From Sphingomonas yantingensis (GTDB lineage Bacteria; Pseudomonadota; Alphaproteobacteria; Sphingomonadales; Sphingomonadaceae), in NCBI RefSeq assembly GCF_014199325.1, contig NZ_JACIJJ010000006.1, forward strand, positions 1 to 64,000: a stretch of DNA of 64,000 bases, written 5' to 3'. The notes under the pieces are model-generated. The model ran no database searches. It worked only from the letters and a program-made list of their open reading frames with translations, and was not told where the DNA came from. Position 1 is the first letter of the stretch, and every line of letters begins with the position of its first letter. The position numbers were made by a program, and so were the translations under genes. Shown here piece after piece: positions 25,056-33,452 of the stretch.

Positions 25056-25564
25056 TCGAAGCGTCAGCGGCATCGGACATCGGCTTCTGGATCGATGCGA
25101 TCGGGCGGCTGGTGGTGGCGACCGCGGCCGGGATGGTGCTCGGCTGGGAACGCTCGCGCGAGAACCGGCAGATCATGGGCTTGCGAACGCTGGGTCTGGT
25201 CGGTCTGGCGAGCTGCATCGCCGTGCAGGCGGTCGTGCATAGTGGCCTGCCAAATGTAAACGCCGACGCCGCAGGGCGGGCGATGCAGGGCATTCTGACA
25301 GGCGTCGGTTTCATCGGTGCCGGCGCGGTGCTGCGGGTCGGCCAGGGTCAGGAAGTGCATGGATTGGCGACCGCCGCGTGCATCTGGGTGACGGCCACGA
25401 TCGGCGCGGCAGCGGGGTTGGCAGTGTGGCCGCTCATCATCGGCGGGGTGAGCCTTGCAATGCTCGTCCTGTTCGTCGGTGCGCCGCTGGAACGCCGCAT
25501 CCGCGAGCGGGCTCGCCGGACGCCGGCCGAGGCCGACAGGAAGGACGTCGAGCGCAAGCCGTGA
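25052..25564 (+). CDS. MgtC/SapB-family membrane protein
   Basis: 170 aa. Signatures are VLGWERSRENRQIMGLRTLGLVGLASC and GILTGVGFIGAGAVLR, followed by the GLATAACIWVTATIGAAAGL segment. Four to five membrane helices are visible and the C-terminus is charged. Most MgtC proteins act in Mg2+ homeostasis or F-ATPase modulation. This one lacks the long C-terminal ACT-like domain. It is translationally coupled to the sulfite oxidase. Confidence 0.88.
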   Translation: MIEASAASDIGFWIDAIGRLVVATAAGMVLGWERSRENRQIMGLRTLGLVGLASCIAVQAVVHSGLPNVNADAAGRAMQGILTGVGFIGAGAVLRVGQGQEVHGLATAACIWVTATIGAAAGLAVWPLIIGGVSLAMLVLFVGAPLERRIRERARRTPAEADRKDVERKP

Positions 25565-25615
25565 TCCCGCTGGATCGCCCGGTGCCTGTCGGCGTCGGGA
25601 AGCGGCAAGGTGCAA

Positions 25616-26386
25616 TCAGGACACCAGCGCCGCATCGGCCTGGCGCCGGACCTCGTCGGCGATCGGATGCAACTCGGCCGCGGGTCGCTCGCCCACCACA
25701 CTATAGCCGATCCCATCAACCGCCCATGTGACCCGGCCCATGGTCCCGCTGGACGTGCTGGTCATGCTCGCGGTCTTGTCGATCTGCATAGGCCTCGTCA
25801 GCACCGCGAGTTTCGACGCTTGCGGTCCGTCGTAGAGGAGCAGTGCCGCAGGGCCGTGAGGCGTCGCGACCAATCGCCCCCCGCCATAGCGATAGCCGGC
25901 TGTGCTGAGGTCCGGGATGGTGACGCGCTCACCCAGTCGGGCGGAGGTCCACCGGATCAGCATGGCGCGCTGGTCGGGGCCGATTTCCGCCGGTCGTATC
26001 CGGTCGGCGGCATAGACACGGAAATTGTCACTCGCCTCGTTGGCCAGCGCCGCGATGCCCGCGCGGGGTTCACCGCTCCACCGCGCGCTCGACCAGCCCC
26101 CGCCAAACCCCAACGCCAGCAGAAGTGACGCGGCAATGGCGAGTTGCCAACGCGGTTGCCTTTGCCGTCCCCTGATCGCTGCCACGCGCATCGTCGCCGG
26201 AATGGGTTCGTCCGCGATCGTGGTGAACAGGGATGCAAGGGCTCGCGCCTGCTCCGCCTGCTCCCGCAAACGGGCATGCAGATCCGGCTGGCCTTTAAGG
26301 TAGGCGTCAACCAGGCGCTGCCGCTCGGGCGACAACCTGCCATCGATCCATGCGGCCAGATCGTCCTCGCCGATCGGGCTGGTCAT
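25616..26386 (-). CDS. Anti-sigma factor, membrane-anchored
   Basis: 256 aa. The N-terminal region (DLAAWIDGRLSPERQRLVDAYL) resembles the sigma-binding domain of anti-sigma factors but lacks a clear HxxxCxxC zinc motif. A single membrane segment (residues 80-98) leads to a periplasmic domain of about 155 residues. It overlaps the ECF sigma gene by four bases. It should hold the sigma factor inactive until an envelope signal arrives. Confidence 0.85.
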   Translation of the reverse strand: MTSPIGEDDLAAWIDGRLSPERQRLVDAYLKGQPDLHARLREQAEQARALASLFTTIADEPIPATMRVAAIRGRQRQPRWQLAIAASLLLALGFGGGWSSARWSGEPRAGIAALANEASDNFRVYAADRIRPAEIGPDQRAMLIRWTSARLGERVTIPDLSTAGYRYGGGRLVATPHGPAALLLYDGPQASKLAVLTRPMQIDKTASMTSTSSGTMGRVTWAVDGIGYSVVGERPAAELHPIADEVRRQADAALVS

Positions 26387-26892
26387 TGCACGCTCCTCAA
26401 TCGCGGCCGTTCACCCTCCCGGAGGAGTGTCGCCAGACGGTCGCGCCCCCGCGATATGCGCGACATCACCGTGCCCAGCGGCACGCCGACGACGGCAGCG
26501 ACCTCCGCATAGGGCAGACCCTCGACCGATACGAGGAGCAGCACCGTTCGCTGCTCTTCAGGCAACGCATCAAGCGCGCGCAGCAGGTCGCGGTGGTGCA
26601 GGCCTGTGTCCTGATCGGCCGGACGGCCGAGCGCGGCGTCATCCACGAGGTGGAGCGGAACCGCCGTGCCTCGCCGGCTACGCTGCCGCTGATGGTCGAC
26701 CAACAGATTGTGCAGGATCGCGTAGACCCATGGGCGAACCTCCACCCCGCGCCGCTGTCGCCATCGCCCGACCGCGCGCTCGAGGCAATCCTGCACCACG
26801 TCGTCCGCCATCGCCCGATCGCGCAGCCACGACCGGGCATAGCGGCGCAGGCCGGGGATCAGGGGTTCGATCGCGGCGGCAAGAGGGTCCAT
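26383..26892 (-). CDS. ECF sigma factor
   Basis: 169 aa with region 2 (MADDVVQDCLERAVGRWRQR, then WVYAILHNLLVDHQRQ) and region 4 (LDALPEEQRTVLLLVSVEGLPYAEVAAVVGVPLGTVMSRI-type helices). It directs RNA polymerase to ECF promoters. It is the third gene of the minus-strand operon DUF305-YVTN-sigma-anti-sigma, whose upstream region holds a GGAAT-N16-CGTCTA promoter. That suggests autoregulation. Confidence 0.92.
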   Translation of the reverse strand: MDPLAAAIEPLIPGLRRYARSWLRDRAMADDVVQDCLERAVGRWRQRRGVEVRPWVYAILHNLLVDHQRQRSRRGTAVPLHLVDDAALGRPADQDTGLHHRDLLRALDALPEEQRTVLLLVSVEGLPYAEVAAVVGVPLGTVMSRISRGRDRLATLLREGERPRLRSVQ

Positions 26893-26893
26893 T

Positions 26894-28333
26894 TCAGTCG
26901 CGCTGCACCTGCACGATGCGTCCAGGCGCGCCGTTCACCACCTCCGCCACCGCCAGAAAGCGGCGGGGCGTCGCGGTGCTGCCCTGAACGATCTGCCGGA
27001 TCGGACCCGATGCGTTGACGATCGCCGCACCTGCCGGGTTGCTCATGAAGTTCGCAAGCGGCTCTACCGCACCACTGCCGTCCGCATTGGCGGTCAGCAC
27101 GAGCATGTAAGGCTTTTTGGGCTGCAAACCGGTAACGGCACTTTGCACGACCTGAATGATGCCCTGGTCGAAGAGGGTGATGCTGCTTGCTGTACCTTTG
27201 CCGCCGATCGGCCCCATGGTCAGATGCAACGCCTTGCCGGCCGTGCCGAGCGGCTGGAGATTGTCGGTGCCGGGGCCTGTCGGAACTGCGTTCGACACAT
27301 AGGCGATCGCCTGCGGTGCCTGTCCGACCGGCACGGTGGCAACGACCGTGTTGCCAGCGGTGTCGATCGCGGCGAGCTCATCGGCATTCTCCAGCCCGAC
27401 GTAGATGCGCCGGCCGTCGCCCGATGGCCAGACACCGTGCGGCATCTTGCCGACCGGGATGGTGGCGACGGGCGCGAAGTCGGATGTGCGGAACACCTTC
27501 ACCGCATTCTCTCCGCCGACCGTCACATAGGCGAACTGCCCCTTGGCCGTGCGGGCGAAGTTGACATGGTTGGTGATCGGCCCGGTATCCAGCACCTTCA
27601 GGATCGCGAAGGGTGGTCTCGCATCGAATGCGACCGTCTTGCCGATGTCCTTCAGCGTGAACCACACCTGCTTGCCGTCCGGCGTCGCGGCAATATTGGG
27701 ACAGAACGGGCTTGGCTGTGCCACCTGTCCGACCTGCGCGTGGGTCGCGACATCGAACACGGCCAGCACCGGATTGAACGACGAACAGACATAGCCGTAC
27801 CGGCCATCGGGAGAGAAGATCGTCATGCCCGGACCACCGGGCGTCTTGATGCGCCCCGTCTCCTTGTACGTCGTAGGGTCGAGCACGGCGATATAGTCCT
27901 CGCCGCGTACCGTAACCCACACCTCCTTGCCGTTTGGCGTGAAGAACGCCTCGTGCGGACTGCGCCCGACATAGGTCGTGTGCTTGACGGTGTTGGTGGC
28001 GGTGTCGATCCACGACACGGCGTTCGATCCGATCGACACGACCGCCAAGGTCTTCCCGTCCGGCGAGAAGCCGAGGCCGTGGACCAGCACCTGTCCCTTG
28101 TAGAGCGGCGAAAAGTTCATCGGCTGGGGATCGCCCAGCTTGATGACGCCGAGCAGCCGGTTGTCGGCCGGGTCCGTCACCGACACCGTGTTGGAGAATT
28201 GTTCGGACGCATAGACGCGGTCGCGGTGGCTGACGGGTACGTCCCTGGCGTTCCATGGCGCCTGCTGGGCCATGGCGATCCCCGGTGCGGCGCTCATCAG
28301 CAAGGCGGCCGAGCGCAGGATGGTCCGGATCAT
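26894..28333 (-). CDS. YVTN-type beta-propeller secreted protein
   Basis: 479 aa. A signal peptide (LRSAALLMSAAPGIAMA) precedes repeated propeller blades with YASEQFSNTVSV, GLGFSPDGKTLAVV, FTPNGKEVWVTVRG, and YVTVGGENAVKVF. A C-terminal domain of about 120 residues follows. YVTN-repeat proteins bind or sense partners in the periplasm and occur with copper, methanol and denitrification systems. It follows the DUF305 gene by one base and is co-transcribed with the sigma gene, so it may be a target or input of that circuit. Confidence 0.85.
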   Translation of the reverse strand: MIRTILRSAALLMSAAPGIAMAQQAPWNARDVPVSHRDRVYASEQFSNTVSVTDPADNRLLGVIKLGDPQPMNFSPLYKGQVLVHGLGFSPDGKTLAVVSIGSNAVSWIDTATNTVKHTTYVGRSPHEAFFTPNGKEVWVTVRGEDYIAVLDPTTYKETGRIKTPGGPGMTIFSPDGRYGYVCSSFNPVLAVFDVATHAQVGQVAQPSPFCPNIAATPDGKQVWFTLKDIGKTVAFDARPPFAILKVLDTGPITNHVNFARTAKGQFAYVTVGGENAVKVFRTSDFAPVATIPVGKMPHGVWPSGDGRRIYVGLENADELAAIDTAGNTVVATVPVGQAPQAIAYVSNAVPTGPGTDNLQPLGTAGKALHLTMGPIGGKGTASSITLFDQGIIQVVQSAVTGLQPKKPYMLVLTANADGSGAVEPLANFMSNPAGAAIVNASGPIRQIVQGSTATPRRFLAVAEVVNGAPGRIVQVQRD

Positions 28334-28334
28334 G

Positions 28335-28718
28335 TCAGTGCTCCATATGGCTGTGGTGGTCGCCGCCCTGCGTCGGGGCTGGCGTCGAAGGGGGTAGCGG
28401 CTGACCGATCGCCAGCTTCATGGCGGCGATCTCCTGCTGCTGATCAATGATGATCTCCTGCGCGATGCGCTTGAGCTGCTCGTTGTGGCCGTAGCGAAGC
28501 TCCGCCACCGCCATATCGATGGCACCCTGATGATGCGGAAGCATCATCGTGACGAAGTCGCGGTCGACGTCGCCGGACGGCTTGACCATCATGCCCGCCA
28601 TCATCCGGTCCATCGCGGCAGCCACCATGCTGGCGTAACCACCGGCAGGGGCGGCCGCGACTGCGCCTGTGAGCAGGGCCGAAGCAGTCAGACCGAGCAT
28701 CCAATATCGTCTACGCAT
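28335..28718 (-). CDS. DUF305-domain exported protein
   Basis: About 127 aa from the ATG at 28718 (28733 is possible). The ATG at 28748 is excluded because it lies inside the promoter. A signal peptide (MRRRYWMLGLTASALLTGAVA) precedes the DUF305 signature DFVTMMLPHHQGAIDMAVAEL. The four-helix ferritin-like fold ends in HHSHMEH, a His/Met tail suited to copper. Homologues (for example CopM) bind copper in the periplasm. Confidence 0.9.
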   Translation of the reverse strand: MRRRYWMLGLTASALLTGAVAAAPAGGYASMVAAAMDRMMAGMMVKPSGDVDRDFVTMMLPHHQGAIDMAVAELRYGHNEQLKRIAQEIIIDQQQEIAAMKLAIGQPLPPSTPAPTQGGDHHSHMEH

Positions 28719-28747
28719 AAGCCTCCGGCGCATCAGTCCTGAAAGCA

Positions 28748-28774
28748 TAGACGACGCTCGTCCGGGTTTATTCC
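28748..28774 (-). promoter_or_regulatory. ECF-type promoter of the DUF305-YVTN-sigma operon
   Basis: On the minus strand, GGAAT at 28774-28770 and CGTCTA at 28753-28748 are separated by 16 bp. This is the common ECF form, with a GGAA-type -35 and a CGTC-type -10. It sits about 30 bp before the DUF305 start, placing the start site inside the expected range. The cognate factor is probably that encoded at 26383-26892. Confidence 0.7.
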
Positions 28775-29288
28775 ATGGGTGAGCCGGTTATCAGCCTTCC
28801 CGATTGGGAACCTCAGATGGGAATCCCGCCTCGCCGATCGCTCTGTCAGACGTCTTATTGGTCCACTTTCCCGAAATTTGTTCCCGAATGCATTTTCCCG
28901 AAACGGTCACGTGAAGACGGAGAATTGGGAAAGTCGCACCAGCCGCAGGCCGCGGGTTCCGATGCGCAATCGGCAAGGCAAGCAGCGGAGATAGACCACG
29001 TCGCGACCGGTGGGTCAGCCGCTACAAGGACCCAATGTCGGTCGTTCGATCGCCTTCGCCCGCGATTCGAAATCGGCCTTTCGTTCATCTGATCGCGGAT
29101 CGAAATTGCGAAGCCGGGCATCGGCCGTCAGCCCCCATTGAATTGCTTCTTCGCCGACGACGTTTGCATGTTGTTCGACCGGCCGAATGCGCTTCGAGCC
29201 GTCGCCGTTATGGGTCTGTAAAACCGCCCTCAGCGAATGCTCCCGCGAGTGGACGGCCCCGATCAACGAGAGGCATCGTTGGACGAAT
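28775..29288. other. Module seam without a convincing gene
   Basis: About 510 bases between the DUF305 promoter and doxX. TTCCCGAA occurs three times at 13-14 base spacing (28868, 28881, 28895). A copy of the dispersed motif GACCCAATGTCGGTCGTTCG lies at 29029-29048. A minus-strand 83-codon frame (29015-29266) has no recognisable family. I read this as a junction between separately acquired modules. Confidence 0.5.
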
Positions 29289-29735
29289 TCAGCGAAGAGC
29301 GCGCCGAACGATCAGCCGGTCCAGCGCCCAGTCGCCACCACCGTGCGCGACCAGCGGCAGCAGGAGCGCCACCCAGCTCAGATGCGTCGGCCAGGCGTCA
29401 GGATAGACGAAAATCTGGATGACCAGCGTCATTCCGATCAGCGCCAGCGCGGCGAAGCGCGTGCCGAGGCCGAGGATCAGCAGGATCGGAAACAGATGCT
29501 CGGCACCCGTCGCCGCGATCGCCGCAACCTCCGGCGGCACGATCGGCAGCGCGTATTCGCTGCGGAACAGCTCATACGTGCCCTCGGTGATCGTCAGCAG
29601 ACCCTCGACCTTCGTCCGCCCCGACAGGAAGAAGATGGCGGCGATCGCCACCCGCGCGATCAGCAGCAGCAACGCGTCCGGCAACAGGCGCGGCAAGGCG
29701 GCCGTGCCGCTTCGATAGAGTTTGACGGCGTGCAT
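29289..29735 (-). CDS. DoxX-family membrane protein of the bufferin locus
   Basis: 148 aa with four membrane segments (residues 20-40, 66-86, 92-111, 115-135). The DoxX signature is [21 protein letters not shown]. It follows the BufA1 precursor by 58 bp in the same direction. DoxX proteins often accompany bufferin operons; a role in electron or thiol transfer is proposed for the family but not proven. It is expected to be expressed from the SigF promoter at 30174-30199. Confidence 0.85.
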   Translation of the reverse strand: MHAVKLYRSGTAALPRLLPDALLLLIARVAIAAIFFLSGRTKVEGLLTITEGTYELFRSEYALPIVPPEVAAIAATGAEHLFPILLILGLGTRFAALALIGMTLVIQIFVYPDAWPTHLSWVALLLPLVAHGGGDWALDRLIVRRALR

Positions 29736-29793
29736 GGTCGTCCCTTGAATAAGGAGAGGACCGGCACGCCGCAGCGCACCGGTCCTGTGCCGT

Positions 29794-30069
29794 TCAGGCC
29801 CTGATCGGGGTCAGCGATCCCTTGCCCTTGGGCGTCTTGATTGCGGTGCAGGTGCCGGCCTTCACCAGCTTCCAGGCGTTGCCCTGATAATCGACCTTCG
29901 ACGTGCCGGCACAGCTCGTGCCGGCGCCGGCGGCGCAGTCGTTCCTGCCCGCGAGCGAGACGCCGTAGCATTTCTCCATCGCCGGCTTCTGCTGCGCGTG
30001 GGCGGGAACCGCGAGTGACGCGGCGGCGACGGCGATGGTTGCGGCAAGCGCGGCGGGGGTGGCGGACAT
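29794..30069 (-). CDS. bufA1: BufA1-type bufferin precursor (DUF2282)
   Basis: 91 aa. A signal peptide ([17 protein letters not shown]) precedes a core with four cysteines in the family spacing [20 protein letters not shown] and KAGTC. DUF2282 proteins are BufA1 bufferins: cysteines are converted to thiooxazoles by the MNIO enzyme BufB, and the mature peptide sequesters copper in the periplasm. The start at 30069 gives the expected length; the open frame upstream is not conserved. A SigF-type promoter lies 105 bp upstream. Confidence 0.92.
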   Translation of the reverse strand: MSATPAALAATIAVAAASLAVPAHAQQKPAMEKCYGVSLAGRNDCAAGAGTSCAGTSKVDYQGNAWKLVKAGTCTAIKTPKGKGSLTPIRA

Positions 30070-30173
30070 GCGGTATCCTTTCGATCGGTCGCCTCGTCGC
30101 GCGGCCCGGCGGAGGGAAGCCGGGCCGCGCGGTGACGGGGAAGGAGGCGGGGGACCCACGTCACGCCGGGCTA

Positions 30174-30199
30174 TTCGCGGCGACCTCGGCATCGGTTAC
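30174..30199 (-). promoter_or_regulatory. SigF-type promoter for bufA1-doxX
   Basis: On the minus strand GTAACC (30199-30194), 16 bp, CGAA (30177-30174). The same boxes and spacing recur before sigF (30233) and before bufA2 (31483). As I recall it, this is the consensus reported for Caulobacter SigF. Confidence 0.85.
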
Positions 30200-30232
30200 A
30201 CCGGCGCTTGCGGGAAAGTTTGGCGCCCATCT

Positions 30233-30258
30233 GTAACCAAGCGGCCCGCTCGCCCGAA
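30233..30258 (+). promoter_or_regulatory. SigF-type promoter for sigF-nrsF
   Basis: GTAACC at 30233-30238, 16 bp, CGAA at 30255-30258. The sigF start codon follows 21 bases later. This gives positive autoregulation of the sigma operon. Confidence 0.85.
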
Positions 30259-30278
30259 CAGGGCGGCGAGGAGGATGG

Positions 30279-30818
30279 ATGGGGACCACCGAAGCGGCAT
30301 TGCGGGACCTGATGGTCGCGGGCCTGGCCGGCGATGCGGGCGCGCACGCCGCGCTGCTCCGCGCGCTCGTGCCCCTGCTTCGCGGCTTCTATCGCCGGCG
30401 CGTGCGCGGCGGCGACGACGATATCGAGGATTTGGTGCAGGAAACGCTGATTGCCGTTCATACCCGCCGGGCGACCTGGGACCCGGATCGCCCGTTCACC
30501 GCCTGGCTGTTCGCGATCGCGCGCTACAAGATGGTCGACCAGTTCCGCCGCCATGCGCGCCTGTCGCCGATCGAGGATGCGGACGCGATCGCCGCGGCGG
30601 ACGATTTCGAGGCCGAGACGATCGCCCGGCTCGACGTCGACACGCTGCTTGAACACGTCTCGCCCAAACAGGCGCGTATGATCCGCGCGACCCGGCTCGA
30701 CGGGCTGAGCGTCGCGGAAGCTGCCGCGGCCGAGGGGATCGGTCAGTCCGACGTGAAGATATCGGTCCATCGCGGGTTGAAGGCGCTCGTCGCCCGCGTG
30801 CACGGAGGCACGCGATGA
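30279..30818 (+). CDS. sigF: ECF sigma factor of the SigF type
   Basis: 179 aa. Region 2 includes DDDIEDLVQETLIAVHTRRATWD and FTAWLFAIARYKMVDQFRRH; region 4 includes VAEAAAAEGIGQSDVKISVHRGLKAL. It is followed, with four bases of overlap, by NrsF, the anti-sigma partner known from the Caulobacter SigF system, which answers to heavy metals. Three matching promoters around it define its local regulon: itself, bufA1-doxX and bufA2-bufB-bufC-DUF1223. A GGAGG lies just before the ATG. Confidence 0.9.
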   Translation: MGTTEAALRDLMVAGLAGDAGAHAALLRALVPLLRGFYRRRVRGGDDDIEDLVQETLIAVHTRRATWDPDRPFTAWLFAIARYKMVDQFRRHARLSPIEDADAIAAADDFEAETIARLDVDTLLEHVSPKQARMIRATRLDGLSVAEAAAAEGIGQSDVKISVHRGLKALVARVHGGTR

Positions 30819-31456
30819 AGACCGACGATCTGATCCGGCAACTGGCCGCCGACGCCCTGCCGGTGCGTCGCGGCGCGATCGGGCGGCGGCTGCTCGCCGG
30901 GCTTCTCGCCGGGGGCCTGTTGTCGGCGGCGGCGGTCGTCATCGGCCTCGGCATCCGGCCGGACCTCGACCGCGCGATGCTCGGGCCGGTGTTCTGGATG
31001 AAATGGAGCTACACGCTGTCGCTGGCAGTGGCGGCGCTGGCGGTGACGGTGCAACTAGCGCGACCCGATACGGTGCGGCCGCGCGGGCTGTGGTTCTTGG
31101 CGATCCCGGTGGCGCTGCTTGCACTAGCGGGTGCCGCCGAGCTGGTGCGGACGCCCTCGACCGAATGGCTGGCGATGTGGCTGGGCCATAGCTGGAGGAC
31201 GTGCCCGTGGCGCGTTCTCGCGCTGTCGGCGCCGATCTTCGCCGGGCTGCTCTGGTCGTTCCGACGATTTGCGCCGACCCGGCTGCGCGCGGCGGGAGCC
31301 GCCGCCGGTCTGTCGGCGGGGGCGTTCGCCGCCACGGTCTATTGCCTCCATTGCCCGGAAGTGTCGGCGATCTTCGTCCTCACCTGGTATTCGCTCGGCA
31401 TCCTGCTGGCGGCGGGAATCGGATCGCTGCTCGGCCCGCGGCTGCTGCGCTGGTGA
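30815..31456 (+). CDS. nrsF: NrsF-type anti-sigma factor (DUF1109)
   Basis: 213 aa with six membrane segments. The N-terminus MKTDDLIRQLAADALPVRRG is the family's cytoplasmic sigma-binding end. A pair of cysteines in YCLHCPE near the fifth segment matches the conserved Cys used for metal sensing in NrsF proteins. It should release SigF when metals or dichromate attack the membrane domain. Confidence 0.9.
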   Translation: MKTDDLIRQLAADALPVRRGAIGRRLLAGLLAGGLLSAAAVVIGLGIRPDLDRAMLGPVFWMKWSYTLSLAVAALAVTVQLARPDTVRPRGLWFLAIPVALLALAGAAELVRTPSTEWLAMWLGHSWRTCPWRVLALSAPIFAGLLWSFRRFAPTRLRAAGAAAGLSAGAFAATVYCLHCPEVSAIFVLTWYSLGILLAAGIGSLLGPRLLRW

Positions 31457-31482
31457 GCGCCGAATTTTTCGGCGTCGGACGC

Positions 31483-31508
31483 GTAACCGGATCACGGGGC
31501 CGGACGAA
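31483..31508 (+). promoter_or_regulatory. SigF-type promoter for bufA2-bufB-bufC
   Basis: GTAACC at 31483-31488, 16 bp, CGAA at 31505-31508, followed by a 44-base leader to the bufA2 ATG. It is identical in boxes and spacing to the other two promoters of the locus. Confidence 0.85.
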
Positions 31509-31552
31509 TGAAGGGGGCCAATCCGGCTGAACTTTTCCTTCAGGAGAGCCCC

Positions 31553-31816
31553 ATGATGACCCTCGACACCGGCCTCGGCCTTGCCGCTTCCGCCGCCGCC
31601 ATCGCCATCGTTGCCGCCGCCGCGCCTGCGCCCGCCGAAGCGTTCGCCGCCGGCAAGATCCACTGCTACGGCGTCAACACCTGCAAGGGCACGTCGGACT
31701 GCAAGACCGCCGCGCACGAGTGCCGCGGCCAGAACGAATGCAAGGGCCAGGGCTTCAAGGAACTGAGCGCCAAGGCATGCAAGAAGGCCGGCGGCAGCCT
31801 GACCGAAGGCGCCTGA
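31553..31816 (+). CDS. bufA2: BufA2-type bufferin precursor
   Basis: 87 aa. A signal peptide (GLAASAAAIAIVAAAAPAPAEA) precedes a core with six cysteines: HCYGVNTCKGTSDC, HECRGQNEC and KACKKAGG. This is the BufA2 pattern, a second bufferin class that is also modified by BufB/BufC. AGGAG lies upstream of the two adjacent ATGs (31553 and 31556). The mature peptide probably chelates copper in the periplasm. Confidence 0.9.
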   Translation: MMTLDTGLGLAASAAAIAIVAAAAPAPAEAFAAGKIHCYGVNTCKGTSDCKTAAHECRGQNECKGQGFKELSAKACKKAGGSLTEGA

Positions 31817-31872
31817 CCCCCGCGATCTGGCCCGGCGCGATCGTGCCGGGCCGCCCATCGAGGAGCGATCCC

Positions 31873-32700
31873 ATGATGCCCCGCCCGACCTTCGGCCTTG
31901 GCCTCCGCAAGCCGCATTATGCCGAGTTCCTGTCGCACAAGGTGCCCGTCGATTTCGTCGAGGTCATCTCGGAGAACTTCATGGTCGACGGCGGCCAGCC
32001 GCGCCGCATCCTGCGCGAAGTGCGCGAACGCTATCCGGTCGCGCTGCACGGCGTGTCGATGTCGCTGGGCTCCGCCGACGGTCTCGACCCCGCCTATCTC
32101 GCGCGGCTGCGCGCGCTGGTGGACGAGGTCGATCCGCTGTTCGTGTCCGACCATCTGAGCTGGTCGCGGATCGACGGGTTCAGCGCGCACGACCTGCTGC
32201 CGATCCCCTATACGCAGGAGGCGCTATCGGTCGTCTGCGCGAACATCGACCGGGCACAGGCCGCGCTCGGCCGCACGATGCTCATCGAGAATCCGTCGAG
32301 CTACCTCGCGCTCGGCCCTGCCGAGATGACCGAATGGGCGTTCCTGGAGTCGGTGTGCGATCGTACCGGTTGCGGGGTGCTGCTCGACGTCAACAACGTG
32401 TTCGTCAGCGCCGCCAATCACGGCTTCGATGCGCTCGACTATCTGGACGGTCTGCCCCATGCGCGCGTCCGGCAGGTGCATCTGGCGGGGCACAGCCAGG
32501 GCGAGCAGCTGCTGATCGACACGCATGACCGGCCGGTGCCGCCCTCTGTCTGGGACCTTTATGCGCATGTCCTGCCGAAGCTCGGCGCGGTTGCGACGAT
32601 GATCGAGCGCGACGACGACATTCCGCCGCTTGCCGAGCTGCTCGGCGAACTCGCCACCGCCCGCCGTATCGCGGCCACCGGCATCCGGCACGCGGCATGA
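31873..32700 (+). CDS. bufB: MNIO enzyme BufB (DUF692)
   Basis: 275 aa TIM-barrel multinuclear non-heme iron oxidase. Metal-binding residues are visible in ALHGVSMSLG, FVSDHLSWS, MLIENPSSY, LLDVNNVFVS, VHLAGHS and ERDDDIPP. It converts cysteines of BufA peptides to 5-thiooxazole groups. It is followed, with four bases of overlap, by its partner BufC. The enzyme works in the cytoplasm before export of the peptide. Confidence 0.95.
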   Translation: MMPRPTFGLGLRKPHYAEFLSHKVPVDFVEVISENFMVDGGQPRRILREVRERYPVALHGVSMSLGSADGLDPAYLARLRALVDEVDPLFVSDHLSWSRIDGFSAHDLLPIPYTQEALSVVCANIDRAQAALGRTMLIENPSSYLALGPAEMTEWAFLESVCDRTGCGVLLDVNNVFVSAANHGFDALDYLDGLPHARVRQVHLAGHSQGEQLLIDTHDRPVPPSVWDLYAHVLPKLGAVATMIERDDDIPPLAELLGELATARRIAATGIRHAA

Positions 32701-33452
32701 TGCTGGTCGTGCAGCAGCGAGCGATGCGCGACTGGCTGAGGAGCGGCTGCGCCGCCGGCTTTGACGCCGGGGCTGCGCCGGGCCTCGCGGTTTATCGCAA
32801 CAATCACCGTGCGGCGCTGGTGGCCTGTCTGGAGGCCGGCTTCCCGCGGACGCGCGCGTGGATCGGCGACGATGCGTTCCTCGACACGGTGATCGACCAT
32901 GTCGGACGCGTCCCGCCGAGCAGCTGGACGCTCGATGCCTATGGCGAGGATTTCCCCGTCACGCTGGCGCTGCGCTATCCCGACGATCTCGAAGTGGCGG
33001 AAATCGCCGCGATCGAGCTCGCCCTCGACCGCGCGTTCATCGGGCCGGACGCGTCCGTTGTGGGGATCGATCGCCTCGCCGGCTATGACTGGGATCGGGC
33101 GGTGCTCCACATCACGCCGACGCTCGAGCTGCTCGAAGGGGCGACGAACGCCTTCGAGCTTTGGGAGTTGCTGTCCGCCGGCGCCATGCCGCCCGCCGCC
33201 GCTCGCCTCGATACGCCGCGCGCCCTCTTCGTCTGGCGGCAGGCGGGCATATCGCGCATCCGCATCGCCGATCCGATCGAGGCACAGGCGCTTTGCCGCG
33301 TCCGTGCCGGGCTGCCGTTCGGCGACCTGTGCACGCACACGGCGGAGGCATTCGGCCCGGACGAGGGCATTAGCCGCGCCGGCGTCTGGCTCGGCCGATG
33401 GATCACCGACGGTTTGGTGTGTGCGATCGACGACGACAGGAGTATCCTATGA
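32697..33452 (+). CDS. bufC: BufC, DUF2063 partner of BufB
   Basis: 251 aa. The N-terminal DUF2063 region includes GLAVYRNNHRAALVACLEAGFPRTRAWIGDDAF and is thought to present the precursor peptide to BufB. The C-terminal half is helical and family-typical. It overlaps both neighbours by four bases (ATGA), showing a tightly coupled operon. Confidence 0.92.
   Translation: MMLVVQQRAMRDWLRSGCAAGFDAGAAPGLAVYRNNHRAALVACLEAGFPRTRAWIGDDAFLDTVIDHVGRVPPSSWTLDAYGEDFPVTLALRYPDDLEVAEIAAIELALDRAFIGPDASVVGIDRLAGYDWDRAVLHITPTLELLEGATNAFELWELLSAGAMPPAAARLDTPRALFVWRQAGISRIRIADPIEAQALCRVRAGLPFGDLCTHTAEAFGPDEGISRAGVWLGRWITDGLVCAIDDDRSIL

Noticed and set aside
29015..29266. Minus-strand 83-codon frame in the seam before doxX
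   Set aside because: No family, no ribosome site, and it covers a copy of the dispersed repeat motif.
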